Of a stretch of 64,000 bases of DNA, positions 45,880 to 59,159 are shown one piece after another (positions within the stretch are counted from its first letter, which is position 1; every line of letters starts with the position of its first letter). The translations under genes were made by a program, and so were the position numbers. The notes beneath the pieces were generated by a model. The model did no database searches. It was given only the letters and a program-made list of their open reading frames with translations, and was not told where the DNA came from. Source of the DNA: Cryptomeria japonica (Eukaryota > Streptophyta > Pinopsida > Cupressales > Cupressaceae); assembly GCF_030272615.1 (NCBI RefSeq), contig NC_081409.1, positions 243,967,924-244,031,923 on the forward strand, written 5' to 3'.

Positions 45880-46727
45880 ATGGCACACACTTCTGGACGA
45901 GTGGAAATTGAGAAGTTCAATGGTTCAAACTTTGAGTTGTGGGAACTCAAGATGGAAGATTTGCTAGTTGATTGAGATCTGTGGGTTGCTATGTTTGGAC
46001 AAAAACCTTCAAGCATGAAGCAAGAAGACTGGGATCTTGCAGATAGAAAAGCCAGAGGATTGATCAGACTCTGTTATGTTAAACATTCATGAGGAAAAGA
46101 CTGCACATCTTCTGTGGAAGAAACTTGGAGATATTTATCAGGGGAAGTCTTTGGTAAACAATTTGTTCTGGAGGAAGAAGTTGTATTCCTTGAAGATGGA
46201 TGAGGGTACATTTGTTGCAAATCATCTGAATATTTTCAACATGATGGCTGCTCAGCTAACTTCTATGGGAGTCAAGATTGATGACGAGGATTGATGCATG
46301 CTTATGTTATGTTCTCAGCTTGACACATGGGATCATCTGGTAATGGCCATTGGGAGTACAACAACCACTTTCAAGATGGAAGATGTGGTTGCTTCGTTGA
46401 TGTCAGAAGAAACATGAAGGAAATCTTCTGAGATGGTCAAGGAGGCCCTTGTTGTTCGTGGCAAGACAGAGGACAAGAAGTATAAAACCAAGTAAGAGGA
46501 AAGTTCTGCTCCTGGAAAGAAGTCCAAAGTGAAGTGCTGGAATTGTGGGAAGGTTGGTCATATTCGAAAGGATTGTAGATAGAAGAAGAAAAATAAGAGT
46601 TCTTCAGATTCTGGGTGGTCTCAGAATGATGATGGAGATGCCTTCTGAGCTACTTTGGCAAGTCAGACATCTATTGATGTCTGGTTCAATCGTTATGAAG
46701 AAGATGTTTATCACGATGCCATGTAAG
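45880..46727 (+). pseudogene. Copia-type Gag (UBN2-like, CCHC knuckle), broken
   Basis: ATG 45880 opens MAHTSGRVEIEKFNGSNF, followed by a WELKMEDLL motif typical of copia Gag. A stop lies at 45973 and the frame shifts before 46076. LWKKLGDIYQGKSLVNNLF and LKMDEGTFVANHLNIF continue, with stops at 46292 and later. One zinc knuckle, CWNCGKVGHIRKDC, lies at 46535-46576. Gag packages element RNA. Pol domains expected downstream are absent, so the element is non-autonomous. Confidence 0.85.
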
Positions 46728-47557
46728 ACTCGGTACCATGTTTGGCAGTGATGTATATTCATCACTTGATGGTGGATGATCTTCATGTGACTGAAGATGC
46801 TGACATCTTGAGGATTCATAAGTCCTTGGTAGAGATGTTGTTTATGTTTTAACATGTTATTCTTGTTAAGTTGTTTTTATTGTGTCGTGGTACACTCTTG
46901 AGATGCATTTAGAGTTATGGCATGATATGGAGGTGCTCATATGGAGCATGTTATCTCTTTGGATGAGATGTTTTAGATCATGGTTGTCATGTTTAAGTTC
47001 CTGATTCTACAGTTGGAATTTTGACATTGATCTTGGTTTTATGTTTTGAGGACACTGGTCATTTGCTTGATACTTCATGATATTGTGGTTTTTCATTTGG
47101 AGTTTTGGCATGGGCTGATCAGTTAAAGGTACTCATGGATACATGGAAATATAGTATATCTTGAAGGTATGTATAGTTGGATGTGCTAGCACTTGCTGTA
47201 GGTGTTTTTCCAGCTATGTTTGTGACAAATGTTGGTACATTCGGTTAAACTTTTTGGATTGAGAGTTTTGTATTCTTGGGAGACAGAGTTATGTTTTTCT
47301 GTCAGACAGATTATATGGTTTTCTCAGTGGATAGATTCTATGTGTGTCCAATGGCAGTGGCATGGTAGAAGGTAGGTATGTCCATGAATGAGATGTGACT
47401 ACTTTGCAGGTATCTCAATGATGCACACAATAAATTCTATTTCCTAATGATTTATGATCAAGTGGTATATCAACATTGATGGGCTTTAGAGTCCATGTTT
47501 CTCAGTGATGTCTGTAAGTGTTTGGCAGTCCAGTGAATTCCTTGTTAAGTGGGAGAT
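46728..47557 (+). other. Internal non-coding part and polypurine tract of the gag-only element
   Basis: No pol motifs; T/G-rich sequence without long frames. It ends in AAGTGGGAGAT (47547-47557), the purine tract that primes plus-strand synthesis, directly before the 3' LTR. Confidence 0.7.
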
Positions 47558-47972
47558 TGTTGGAAATGTGCCTCGAATTAACTTGATTTGTGTTCAAGCT
47601 GATTGATATAACCTACCCCGATGGAACAACTAGAGAACATGATGTATCCTTCTTCATCGGAGCTCGGAGAAGCAGGTTTGAAGTCATCCCAATGACCCGA
47701 TGAAGTCATCTTTGGTCATCGGGGTAGCATCGGCTATCGGGTGGACCTGTTCGGCGTTACGCCTATACCTGATGGAGTTGCCTTAGGTTGACATCGGCTA
47801 TCGGGTGAGCTTGGTTAGTGTTACACCGATGACCCGATGAACTCGGCTTCAGCAATCGGGATGTCATCGACTATCAGAGGAGCTTGCTGAATGCTATGCC
47901 GATACTCGATGGATTTGCTTTGGTCGACTTCGATGTTATCAGGGATCGGGGTAGCCAGTTTAGGTGTGTTTC

Positions 47973-50900
47973 TGTAGTACCCCTGCCCAAATCAATCTCT
48001 AATCTCAGTTTAATTTTGGTTAGTTTATCTTAATATTATGATTATAGTCAGATGTTTGATTTAACGCATAGCTATTGAGGTGGTTTTCACACTAGTGTAT
48101 GCAAGTTGTTAGTGTACCTATTTCGTGGTATTAATATCGGGCTAACGCTTTCATTAAATTTTATACATGTATGCATGTATGACTCTTGGTTGCAGGAAAT
48201 TTCAGGTACAACGCCGCACGAGTGCGAGGTTCGTCTTCACCTGGATTTGCAGGTTTGAGTGTACCTCTTGAATCCTTAGAGTTGGATTAGGTGGTCGTAA
48301 GACCCTAGTTGACCCTAGTCGTGCTCAAGTGAGCATCGCCAGTCGTCGTCGGTGTTCCCTTTTTGTTTGGGTTTGCGGGTCATCTGTTTGGTTGACCTTC
48401 TCGGTTTGCGTGCTTGGTGTGCATGGTTAAATTGATTAATTAATCCTTAGTAATTATTTTGATTAAATATGTATTTGTGCATTAGAGTTTAATGGACTAG
48501 ATTAATCGGGATTTCGTTATGCGATTTTCGTTGATATTGGATTGCTCGTTTTAAATTGGGAGTAAGTTCGATTAAATGACTGATTTTGAATATTAAATGC
48601 ATTTTATATATGCTGTTGAAAAAGAAAGTTTTGTATTTTATCGCAATAGATTGATTGTATTCTGTTGGCTTTTGAAATTAGAAAGATTAAATTTCAGTTG
48701 AATGAGAAAATCGATTTTGAATTGAAAAGCAAGTCAATTTGTTGTTATAGTTAGAAAAGGATTAAATGTTGAGAATTATTTGTAAATAAGAATTTTAATT
48801 CCAAAAATGGAATTTTGGTCAACTCTTCCATATAACCCAAAATTTGGGGAAAATTGGAGGATGGACATTTTGGAGAATTTTTTTTGGTTGGAAAGTAATT
48901 TTGGATAAAATTGGGGGTTTTGGGGAGGAAGATAGTTCTTCTGGATCTGGCAGGATTGGGCTCTCCTTCAGCTATTCCAGGAATGCGTATGGAGGTAGGA
49001 TTTACCTTAACTGTTCTTCCTTGTTGTTTTGAAATGGTCTGTTGGGTGAAATTGATTGTTGGCAAAATCCAACCTTTTAAATATTGTTATCAGTTCTAAA
49101 TTTGGAATTGTGGGTTAAAATCCATGCTTGTGGCTTGTGTTCTTCAAGAGAATTTCATAGTTAGACCATTGTGTTAATATGATTCTTTTTGCCATGCCTG
49201 GTTTTGTTAATAAAAATCAATAGATTTAATGGAGGTGTGTTATTCCTCACAACTGTTTGGGTGTTTCAAACCCTTTTGTATTTGGGAAGAATGTATATCA
49301 TCAAAAATATGATACCCAAAACACAGTTCTTATTAAATCGAAATTCATTATGAAATTTAGGATGGGCGTTTGTTTTAGTTCGGACTGTGTGTCGTTTTTT
49401 TTTTTTTTTTTTTAAATATATTTTGAAACCGGACTGGGCGTGTGTTTTTTTTAAAAGACTGTTGGTTTGGGGTTGGAGGGCGGGGAGCGGAGCTCCACCC
49501 GCTCCTCCTCCCCTCCCCCGCTCGTCCCCCTTTCCCTGGCTTCCCCGCTCGTTTTCCCTTGCTCTTGCTCGCTGTGCAACAGCGGCCGCGACTCACTATG
49601 GTGGCCGCAGGGGCCGCGGTGGCCGCAGGGCGCCGCGGACCTGCGAGCACCATAGTGGCACCACCCGCACGGACTTCAGCCTGCGGCTAGGGTTGGGGGC
49701 CCAGCCGTCCCCGTTGGGAGGTGGGCCCCGCCCTCGCCCCTTTCTAAAAATGTTTTTTTTTAAATTAGTTTTTTTTTAAAAGATGGTTTTTTTTTAATGT
49801 ATTTTTTTTATTCAAAAAAAAAATGCTTATAATATTTTAAATATTATTTTATTGTTAAGTGGAAATTAGTTTCTTAATTATGATTAGGGTGGCAATGTCA
49901 TGATAAATGTTAATTTGGTATTGATTAATTTTATAATGGAGTTTATAGGTTAATCATTATTCAATGTCATTTCATGACTTATGCACCCCTTCTAATTAAG
50001 TTCTAAAACTGTTAATTTCGCAATTGAATATTATTGATTATATTCTGATTGATCTTGGATTAATAAATTTATATCTTGCCTTCTAGCTGATTAGGGAAGT
50101 TGGCTAATTGAGGTGTAAGTGAAATATTTATCATTGGGAATTTGAATTTAAACGATGTGCTTTTGGAAATGATTATCTTCATTAGATTCTCTTTTTATAA
50201 TTATATTTCCGTGATCCGTATTATGCATCTGGGTTTGAAAAATATGAAACTGTAGAGGACGGTTTTGAACCAGTATGTCTATGACGTTTTAATTGGAGAT
50301 TAAATATCTTATTTATTTGATTAATGGTTGTCTGAATTTTATTAATATGAATTGGTTTAAAAACTCATTATGGCTTTATATGTCTGTTCAATGCTTTGGA
50401 CCTTAGAGAGTTAGAAAACCAAGAACAACCTATTCCTAGATGAGGTAGATAACTGTAATCTGATTTAGATCTTGTAGAAAACTTGATCGACTTTTAATGT
50501 TTAGATCAATTTAGAAAAGATTGTATCTTCTGGATATTGCCTATGCGAGTTTAATTTCTGTATTCGCTTTTAATTATGAAATGGCATGTCGTGCTTGTTT
50601 TGATAGGACCTTGTCGTATGGCATGATTTGGGGTACCTGTTTCAGTCCTCGATTCCGAGTTGACTGTTGTGTGGTGGTAGTGTTGTATTTGGTCATATCC
50701 TCTATGTGTGAGTCGAATGATGATTCGTGGTTGACCTTAGTTGTCAGGTCTCTAGTTAGAGTACCGTCAGTAAGTGTTCATCTTTTGAGTCGCGTTTGAC
50801 CAGATGATTGTTTCTCCCTTCTTGAACTCTGTTCGTCTGACCATGTCTAGTCCTTGGTTTTGAGTTCGTCTGAGTTTAGTCTAGTGTCGTATGGGAAAGT

Positions 50901-52301
50901 GGCTTTCGATTGGGGGCCGTGCCCAAAGTGGCTGCTGGGTAACCCGTCGAAAGTGAGTCTAATAAGTGATAACCTATCAGTAGATTAGAATGTAATCTCT
51001 AAGTAAGATAATTGTGCCTCACACATGGGACGAGTGCTATCATAGATTCGACATGCTGTGAGAAGGCCTGAAATGGCAAACCACCATCCTTGTCTTCACG
51101 AGAGGATGTGTGGGTCCACATGAGGCTTGGATGGGCCGAAAGCTCGGATTAGGTTGCCAGGGTAACCCATTGTATGGGGCGAGGACCTATGAAGACTTGC
51201 CATGGTAACCGTGCCAGGTTGTGTGATGACACTTGTCCCTACGTTCGCTAGTGTGTTGTCGTTTTGTCCTGTTAGGAGTACCTTTGTGGGTCGTCCTTTT
51301 GTCTCTGCCCTTGTGAGTATGGGTTTCATGTTAGACCTTGGGTGGTGATGGCTCAGTTTTGTGGATGCTCTTCTGGACTTATGTTTTTAGCTTTGATTAT
51401 GTTCAGCTGGATCCTGTTCTTTTCAGGGATCGTTTATGTATTAATTGGCCGATGTGGTCGCTTGTATATTGTTTATGTTTCGCCTTGATGGCAGGATTGT
51501 AATTGGTGTAACCTCTTGTATTCTTAACTTTATTAATTATCAGAGGGGTCTTGCAGTTGAGCAGACCCGGAGATGTAGCCCTTTAGGGGTGAACTCCGAG
51601 ATCATTATGGTGTTATGTGATGTTATTCTCTTATGTTTCCCTTATTCAGCTTTTTCTTGTATGATTAGCTTATGTTAGAATGGTTAAGTGGATAAAATGG
51701 AATTAACTTTAAATGCTTATATTCAGTCCCTTCTTGAATGCCATGTGGATCGAATGCGTAAGTGGTTTAGATGAGATTTATCGTTGATGCATGTATGTAA
51801 TCGTCTTTTAAAATGCAATAAGATGGAATATGAAAGAATGTAACTTAGAGTAATGGATATATTCAGTTGTTGTTAAGGAAATTAGTATGCTTGAAAAGAT
51901 CTCTTATGTTTATGATGGAATTCTAGTGTGTTAGGATATTAGATGTATGGCTTGTAATTTTAAATGAAAAGCTTGAATGAAGTTTATGAATAGATCTTAA
52001 TGGGTGAGTCATTGCTTGTGATTTATATTTCCATCTTTTGAAAGAAATTATCCTGATTAAGAATTATCTCGTTGCTAGATTAGCAGCTCATTGGATTAAT
52101 TGTGTGAGTTAAGTGAATTGTGATATTTAAGTAATCTCGTTGGGAAACTCTTTAGGTGTTAGTTGATGTCTTCCGCTATGCAATTATGAATCTTTGATAT
52201 CTTGTTGTATCTTATGTGGTGTATCTTTAAAAAATAAAATTATTGCACTCTTATCTTGTATTTTGGCTTATCCCTTCGGGGTTTCCTGGCGGGGCATTAC
52301 A
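47973..52301. mobile_element. Solo-LTR-like insertion (4,329 bp) in the 3' LTR
   Basis: Ends TGTAGTACCCC...GGGGCATTACA, flanked by GTTTC on both sides (47968-47972, 52302-52306). The 5' LTR lacks it. TG...CA ends, imperfect inverted termini and a 5-bp duplication indicate an LTR-type insertion. No PBS, gag or pol was found, so it is most simply a solo LTR of an element with very long LTRs. A small complete non-coding element is the alternative. A GC-rich block lies at 49440-49740, and an LTR-like TGTAGCCCTTTAGGGGTGAA motif lies near 51570. Confidence 0.8.
49594..49657. other. CpG-dense inverted repeat in the solo LTR
   Basis: CACTATGGTG (49594-49603) and its exact complement CACCATAGTG (49648-49657) enclose about 44 bp of GCCGC/GCGCCGCGG sequence. 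It lies inside a strongly GC-rich 300-bp island amid AT-rich DNA. Confidence 0.75.
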
Positions 52302-54284
52302 GTTTCTGATGACCCGACGAAACCGACCAAGTGGTGGGGCCCGACAAAGAAGAGCTTCATTCCTAGTGGTTAGTGAGGTCGTGCTAAGGTGGCAGGACAG
52401 GGACTTCGAAGCCAATCAGGGGGTGCCACATGGCAGAGCGCAGAAAGAGAGATCGAGCAGATCAAGGAAGATCGGACAATCGAGATAGTTGTTTGGTTGT
52501 CTTGCCGATAACCTAATGGAATTTCCTTTGGTGATCGAGGTATCATCGGATATCGGGATGACATGGTTGGTTGCTACATCGATACCCGATGAGTTTGCCT
52601 TCGTTGGTATCGGGGTAGATAGTTTGATTGTCTTGCCAATGACCCGATGAGGTCGTCTTCGGCAATCGGGTTGATATCGGCAATCGGGTTAACAAGATGG
52701 AAGCTACGTCGATGACCCATGGAGTCACCTTCGGCGATCAGAGTATCATCAGAGATCGGGATGACATTGTTGGGTTATGCTGATGGCCCGATAGAGTCGC
52801 TGTGGTGTCATCGGGAGATCGGGTCTACCTGTTGAAGGCTATCCCGATGAGCTGATGGAGCCAACCTGTTTGGAGTCACATCAGTGGAGTCGTCTACTGG
52901 TTCATCGGGAGATCGGAGCAATGCATTTGTGGTCTTTTCGATGGTCGATGGAGTAGAGACTGACTACAGGTGTGCGCTCAAACCGAAGATGGTCTTGTCA
53001 GTGTATATGAATACGAACTGACCCGACTTCCTTGTGCATGTGGGATATTGTGTTTCTCACAAATGCAGGCTGACGTAGATAGTTAGATGTCTAACCGATT
53101 GGTGAAAACTCACAGTTGAACGGTCGACATGGAAGATGTAATCGGAGTATCTAAAGGAAACCAAAATAGAATGTTGGTTAGCTGGATGGATGGTACTGAA
53201 TGACAGACGGTTGGACTCCATAACGGTTATGCTTAACCGATACGTTGTAATTGATGGCTGATATATATGTTGCTAGAGATGTAACCGATGAGGAAGTGAG
53301 GTTACTGTGTGACGTATGGTGTGGAGTCCTGTATGTTGGAAGCCTGAGTGTGTCTGCATGAGGTGAGAACAGAGTTCTGAGATCGGAGTCCAGAAAAGAG
53401 GATCTGATAACTTTATTGTAATCGTGTTGTTTACTGAATAAAGTGATCTCTCTTTGGTGGTGGGTTTTTTACTCGTAAGGGTTTTCCAACATATATTTGG
53501 TGTCTTTCTTTGGTGCTATTTTGTCTGGTTTATCTTAAACTTCTGTCTGTGTTTATTTTAATGTACTACAAACTGAAATTGAAATACTTCCTTGCTTGCT
53601 AATCCCCTTAGAATTGACGATAGGAGAGCGTTTTCCGCGCTTGGCTTTCCTTACACCTTTGACTAGATATCTTAAAGATCAAGGAGGGTTAATGTGGTTT
53701 ACCTATTACAATCAAAGATACTATTGTCGTCATCAATGCGTTGTTGCCTTGTACATTTTAAGGGCCATTGCTTTTTTGTTCCGAAGATTGTGAATGAGAA
53801 AACAAAATTAATTATATTTATTTTATATATAATATTTTTCATAATTTATGATGATAATATGAGATGTTTTAAGGATTTGATGTTGAATTTTTTATTGACA
53901 TTGTTTTAGACTCTATGATCCATCATTAAGAAATAGACAAGATGATGATGGATCATGGAGTTTGATTGGTAGATGAAAAGCTCAATATCAAATCTAGAAA
54001 CATCTCATGTCAATTATATTCAATCAACAAATGTCATGAATAATCAAAACAGTTATTAATTGTTGACAATAATAATTATATATTAATTAATTTAGAAAGA
54101 TATATTTGTTATTAGGCAAGAGAGCTTATACAATGGTTTTAAAGAGTTGAATGGTATGTTGTACATAAAAATAAAACATGGCTGACATACATTTAACAAT
54201 TAAATTGTAAAATAAACGTTTCAAACTAAAATATACCTACTTTTAGAAAAACTATCTAAAAAGGAGGGGGATCATTTTCCACAA

Positions 54285-54362
54285 GTCTATTCAACTTATA
54301 TATGACAAATGTCTATTCAACTTATATATCACAAATATCTATTCAATTTATATATGATAAAT
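54285..54362. repeat. 26-bp tandem repeat, three copies
   Basis: GTCTATTCAACTTATATATG and two following close variants, each 26 bp from the last. Confidence 0.8.
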
Positions 54363-54512
54363 TGATGTAAAAATAGACACTTCGAAAATAATATTTTATA
54401 TATATATTTTTTAAACATAAATATACTGTGACAATAAATATAGAATTTCATAAAACATCAATATAAATTGTCTTGTCTATTCAACTTATATACTGACAGT
54501 AAATATAAAGAA

Positions 54513-54758
54513 CTTTTGGAAAACAATAAATATATAATAGGAATTACACTTTAACATTATAATAATATTTGAAAAAATTATTAATTAATATATATTTATT
54601 TTAATTCAAATTTTGACTGGAACTGTCGAAATTATTTTTGGAAAACAATAAATATATAATAGGAATTACACTTTAACATTATAATAATATTTGAAAAAAT
54701 TATTAATTAATATATATTTATTTTAATTCAAATTTTGACTGGAACTGTCGAGATTAAC
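54513..54758. repeat. 123-bp tandem duplication
   Basis: 54513-54635 is repeated at 54636-54758. The only difference I see is GTCGAAATTA against GTCGAGATTA near the end, so the duplication is recent. Confidence 0.9.
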
Positions 54759-57700
54759 CACAGTCAAGGATAATTTGGATTTTCCTTGTTAAGAACCCAA
54801 AAAAGAAAGAGATCTGATTCAAAACAAAATTCTAAGCTAAAGCTGGTCAACAAATCGAATCCCAGCGAGAGTGGCGTCTAAATTGAAGCATTTGAGAGAA
54901 TATAAATCAGAACAAAATGACGAGGTTAACAGCAGAGGACATGGAAACATTAAGAGATTTCAAGTAAAAGCTCAATAAAATGAGAAAAGATTCGTAAATT
55001 TTGAAGTACGAGCTGAAAAAATTTGAGAGATTTATGGTAAGACCAGAATACAATGAGAAATTAAGAGATTTTAAGTAGAAACCCCAAAAAATGAGATATA
55101 TCCGAGAAAACAGGAAATAGAAATTGAAGAATTTTGTTTTATAAGAAGCCTCAGAAAAACAAGAAAAAAACAGAGAGATTTGTATGATTTGAAGGTCTTG
55201 TTGGTGCACATATTGATTCTGGGCGAGGCAGGAAAGGTAGCGTTGAATTCAAAGAAAAGTACGGCGTTTAATCTACAAGAGGGTAAAAACTTGAGGGGCT
55301 CGAAGAGATTCGAAGCGTGGTCAGGCCGGAAGGTATCTTTGAAGAAAGCGACATTAAATGCTCAAAAAATAAAGTTCAGAATTTTCTTTACAAAATTTAT
55401 AGGCATGCTTTCTACAGGGAGAAATTGAACTTGAATTCTAGAGAAAGCAATAAAGATTTTACAACATGAAAATTCAACAAAAAAATAATCACTCATTGTG
55501 AGAGATTATGAGCGATATTAAGGTCTTGAAGGTCTCGTAAACGGTGGTGAATTTACAGGAAAATAGTAAATATTTTGAAAGGTTTCAAGCGACAACGACG
55601 CTAAATGCAAAGGAAACAATAGAGATTTCCATTTTACATTTTTGTTTCGAGAAAATCGAGCAAAATGCGCAAGGAAAGAAGATACAGAAATGCACGCACA
55701 CAACCGGCTGTCAACAGTGCACACAGCTTCATCGTGACGAGCTTCGCCGAGTCTGGGGCACGGACGAAACAAAAGCGGCCATATTCGAAGTAAATTTTGA
55801 ATATTATTTGTTCAAAAATTGTTTATATCATAAATTAAACATTGCATAAAGCTTTTAACTGATAAAATTATCAATTTTGTTGCTGGAAACTGTTCAGATT
55901 AACTACAACATCAGAAATATGAGTTTCCTACAATCTAGAAAGAAGTGTGTATGATTTATTTCAATTTTAATTATTTTATATTTTTAATTGACATTCCGAT
56001 CGCATTCACTAATCTATCAGAAGAGTGATAATTTACAAACCAATAAAATTTCATTGTTTGTGGATGTGCCAATCTGCAGGATACCTTTTAGATATGGTTA
56101 AATAAACCATGACTAATAGATGAATTTTATATGAACTAATTGAAGTGCATTTGGTTTTAGCACATGAGCCCGTCTTACTGGACAGTTTTTAATTTATATT
56201 TTTCTTTGATTTAACAGAATATAATACATTTTTTAAGCCAATGCAATAACAAAACGCATTCTCAAACTGTGAGAAATATAAAATCTAATTACAAACCTGC
56301 CATGTATATTTATCATTTAGGTATGATGTTGCTTTGGAGACAAATACAAGAGGACCTTCTCGGCTCATGGAGTTTGGAAGAAGTTGCAGAAAGCTACAGC
56401 TCTTTCTGCATGTATCAAAAGGTACTACTATTTATATCATAAATTATACCTGCAAGCTTAGTAATTAATGGAAGCAAAACAAACTATTACATTCTGAACA
56501 TGACACTGCTTTTGTTATCTTAACCTGTAGCATATGTCAATGGGCAAAGAGAAGGGAGGATAGTAGAAAAACCATTCAAAGGGCTAGAAGATGCTCCAGC
56601 TTTGAACATTCTAAATGAAATTGAATTAGCCAAAATAAGTCTGAATTTTCATCAAACCAGAATGTCAGATTCCAAAAGCTCTAAAGCTAAAAATGAGGAT
56701 GGCATTTCTCAAACAATGAAAGACATGGCTTTGGAAAGGTACGCAATGAATTCCTGAGCTTCCTCTTAATTTGTTATATTATATTTTCAGTTTTCATATT
56801 CTACGAATCCAATTTATCCCTAAAAGATGTGCCTAGAAGTTAGTTCTGAAAACAAGAAGATAAAAACATTCTCAAAAATTTAATAAATATATTTTACCTC
56901 ATAAACTGTGCAGGGCAAGAACATATGGATGGAATGATGTTTATGTGTTTAGCAAGGCAATGGGAGAAATGTTTTTAGACCAGAACAGAGGAGAAATCCC
57001 ATCGGCTATTGTTAGACCTAGTGTGATTGAAGGAACCTACAGTGATCCATTTCCTGGATGGATAGAAGGCCTTCGGTAAGAACACTCGTAAATTTCATGT
57101 ATGTATCAAGTACTTCCTAGCCAAACACTAGTTCCTGATACCTCTCAAAGTGTCTTAGAAGATAATTTATAAGAATGAATCAAAATTGGCTGTGCCATCT
57201 ATATCAATTTGGGTTAACTCCATTATAAGATTGTTTGTACTTATTTTTAAAATACATATTTAGTTCATTAAATTATTCAATTTCAAATATACTTGACAAT
57301 CTTTTCTGGGTTCTTTATTTTTCTGCTCTCCTATTAGTCTGGGGTCCTCACTTTCTGCCCACTTTTCTGTTTGGTTAGTAGAGGGCCCTTATTTATGTTC
57401 TGCAGACCAGTTCATCATGAACCTTCTTTTGATGGTTTATTCTTTCTTCTCCATCGTAATAGTTGTTTAGGTAAATGATCTTTGTAGAAATAGAACATAA
57501 ATATCCTAAAAGGCCTTTCCTCTGCAACCTACTACTTATAATTTTATAATATTCCAATCATCTACTTCATTGAGATATTGTTTTTTTCCTTTTTTTTTTC
57601 GTTTTTTAAGGTTTTAAGATATGTTTATAATGTTTTAAACAGTTTTGTAGTTGTGGACTAAACAGCATATAATAATTCAATTGTTGCAGAATGGTAGATC

Positions 57701-58526
57701 CAATAATTGCTACTATTCAAAAGGCCAGCTCTCTGCCCTAATTTGTGATCCAAATGTGACACTTGATATAGTAAGTATCAACATACAGTTACAAGTTTTA
57801 AAAGTGTTTTTTTGAATTGTATTGACAAATACTTTTCCACACAGGTCCCAGTAGATATGGTTGCAAACGCAATACTTGCAGTAATGGCAAAGCATGCTGG
57901 CAAATCTGGCCTGGAGGTTTATCAAATGGCGTCTTCTCTTGCAAACCCAATATTTAAAGGAGAGCTTTTTGGGATGTTTCATCAGTATTTCAAAGCCCAT
58001 CCTTATGTTGATGTTAGGGGCAAACCAATAAAAGTAAAGGATTCTCTCAAGCTATTTGCCAACATGGAAGATCTTTCTTCTCATGCTTTAAACATGTCAT
58101 TAAATGTAAGTTGCGGAGGAATATTTTTTATTTATTAGCGGTGACATTGATGAAGACTGTCAAGGCATTTTAGACGAAATTGTTGTTTAAAATTTTATCC
58201 ATTAAATGATTATTACAAAAATGTGTAATGATAATAGGCAAATGGGCACTCTTTTGGTCAAATGGAAAAGCAAGAGCGCATAGCTATGAAGTTAGGAGCC
58301 CGTGTGAATAAACATGTAGGCAGAGTATACCAGTCATATCTTACTTGCAGAGCCAGGTAAACCTATTTCACTGTTTTTACTTGTCTTCTTGGATTAAGAC
58401 ACTAAATCTCACAAGAGTTGTTTTTATTTTGACTTCAGATTTGACAACTCAAACACAAATAAGTTATTCCAAGAACTCTCCCAAGAAGTAAAGGAAATAT
58501 TTGGGTTCGAGCAGAACATTGTTTAA

Positions 58527-59150
58527 GACGATGAAGGGTGTAATAGTCTTTTAAGGGTGAAATATTTGGCTTATATGAAAATAATTGTTGAATCCATCAA
58601 AGGATAGTTGCCACATTACGATTTCTAGATTGTGATCCATCATAACCATTTCAGGACGTACCATTCAACAGTAAAATCACATAAGTCGATCACAATTGAA
58701 ATCAATAGTTGTTAATGAATAATCGGAAAGATTAAGAGACGACATTCCTATGCGTTCCTCAAGAGCAACAATTAAGTAAAGTTATTGAAGTGGGTTCTCA
58801 TGCTAAACAAAGATTTCATTTCAAAGGAGCGATTAAAATATGAGAAGTCTGTAGCAACTTTATATTAAGAACAGTGACTGGTCAGTCAAAAGACAGGTCA
58901 GCGATCTAGAGGAGCAATCGTAGCCAATATTATTTAATAACGAGCAGTCAAAAAATATCGACTCAGGTAAAGACAACATGTGCGATGGGAATAATTAATG
59001 ACAGCCATTAGTTAAGACTTAATATAAGTCCTTAATCATGAAGAAAACACCATTGGCATATTAAATGAATGTATTTATGTTATGAGTAAAGAACAGTGAA
59101 TTATTAATAAGGAATCATTAATGAACTCTGTTTGTGTGTTTGAACCTTAA
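58527..59150. other. Downstream flank of the FAR gene, nothing recognised
   Basis: Non-coding AT-rich sequence. The lost FAR C-terminus is not found in any frame directly after the stop. Confidence 0.4.
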
Positions 59151-59159
59151 ATGCATTTA

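Larger units (their letters stand above)
40761..53655 (+). mobile_element. Gag-only (TR-GAG-like) LTR retrotransposon with two nested insertions
   Basis: LTRs start TGTTGGAAATGTGCC (40761, 47558) and end GGCTTTCCTTACA (45772, 53655), flanked by near-identical 5-bp sequences CCTTC and CCTTT. The short interior (45773-47557) has an iMet-type PBS, a broken gag, roughly 0.8 kb without coding signal, and a polypurine tract. No pol is present. The 5' LTR holds a TIR transposon (40988-44181) and the 3' LTR a solo-LTR-like insertion (47973-52301). Without these, each LTR is about 1.77-1.82 kb. It sits in the FAR intron in the same orientation as the gene. Confidence 0.9.
47558..53655 (+). repeat. 3' LTR (interrupted by a solo-LTR-like insertion)
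   Basis: Starts TGTTGGAAATGTGCC and ends CTTTCCTTACA. It is intact around the site where the 5' LTR carries the TIR element, which is how that insertion is defined. Confidence 0.9.
53656..56320. other. 3' part of the FAR intron, AT-rich with short repeats
   Basis: After the LTR element no coding sequence is recognised. 54,900-55,450 contains loosely repeated GAGATTTTAAGTAGAAA-like words. A frame at 55544-55849 is open but has no family resemblance. Confidence 0.45.

Noticed and set aside
49387-49779. Open frames of 62-130 codons in the GC-rich block of the solo LTR
   Set aside because: Open in several frames on both strands because GC-rich DNA has few stops; no domain.
55544-55849. 101-codon open frame upstream of the FAR exons as a missing FAR exon
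   Set aside because: No resemblance to FAR sequence, and the true preceding exon was found at 36735-36914.
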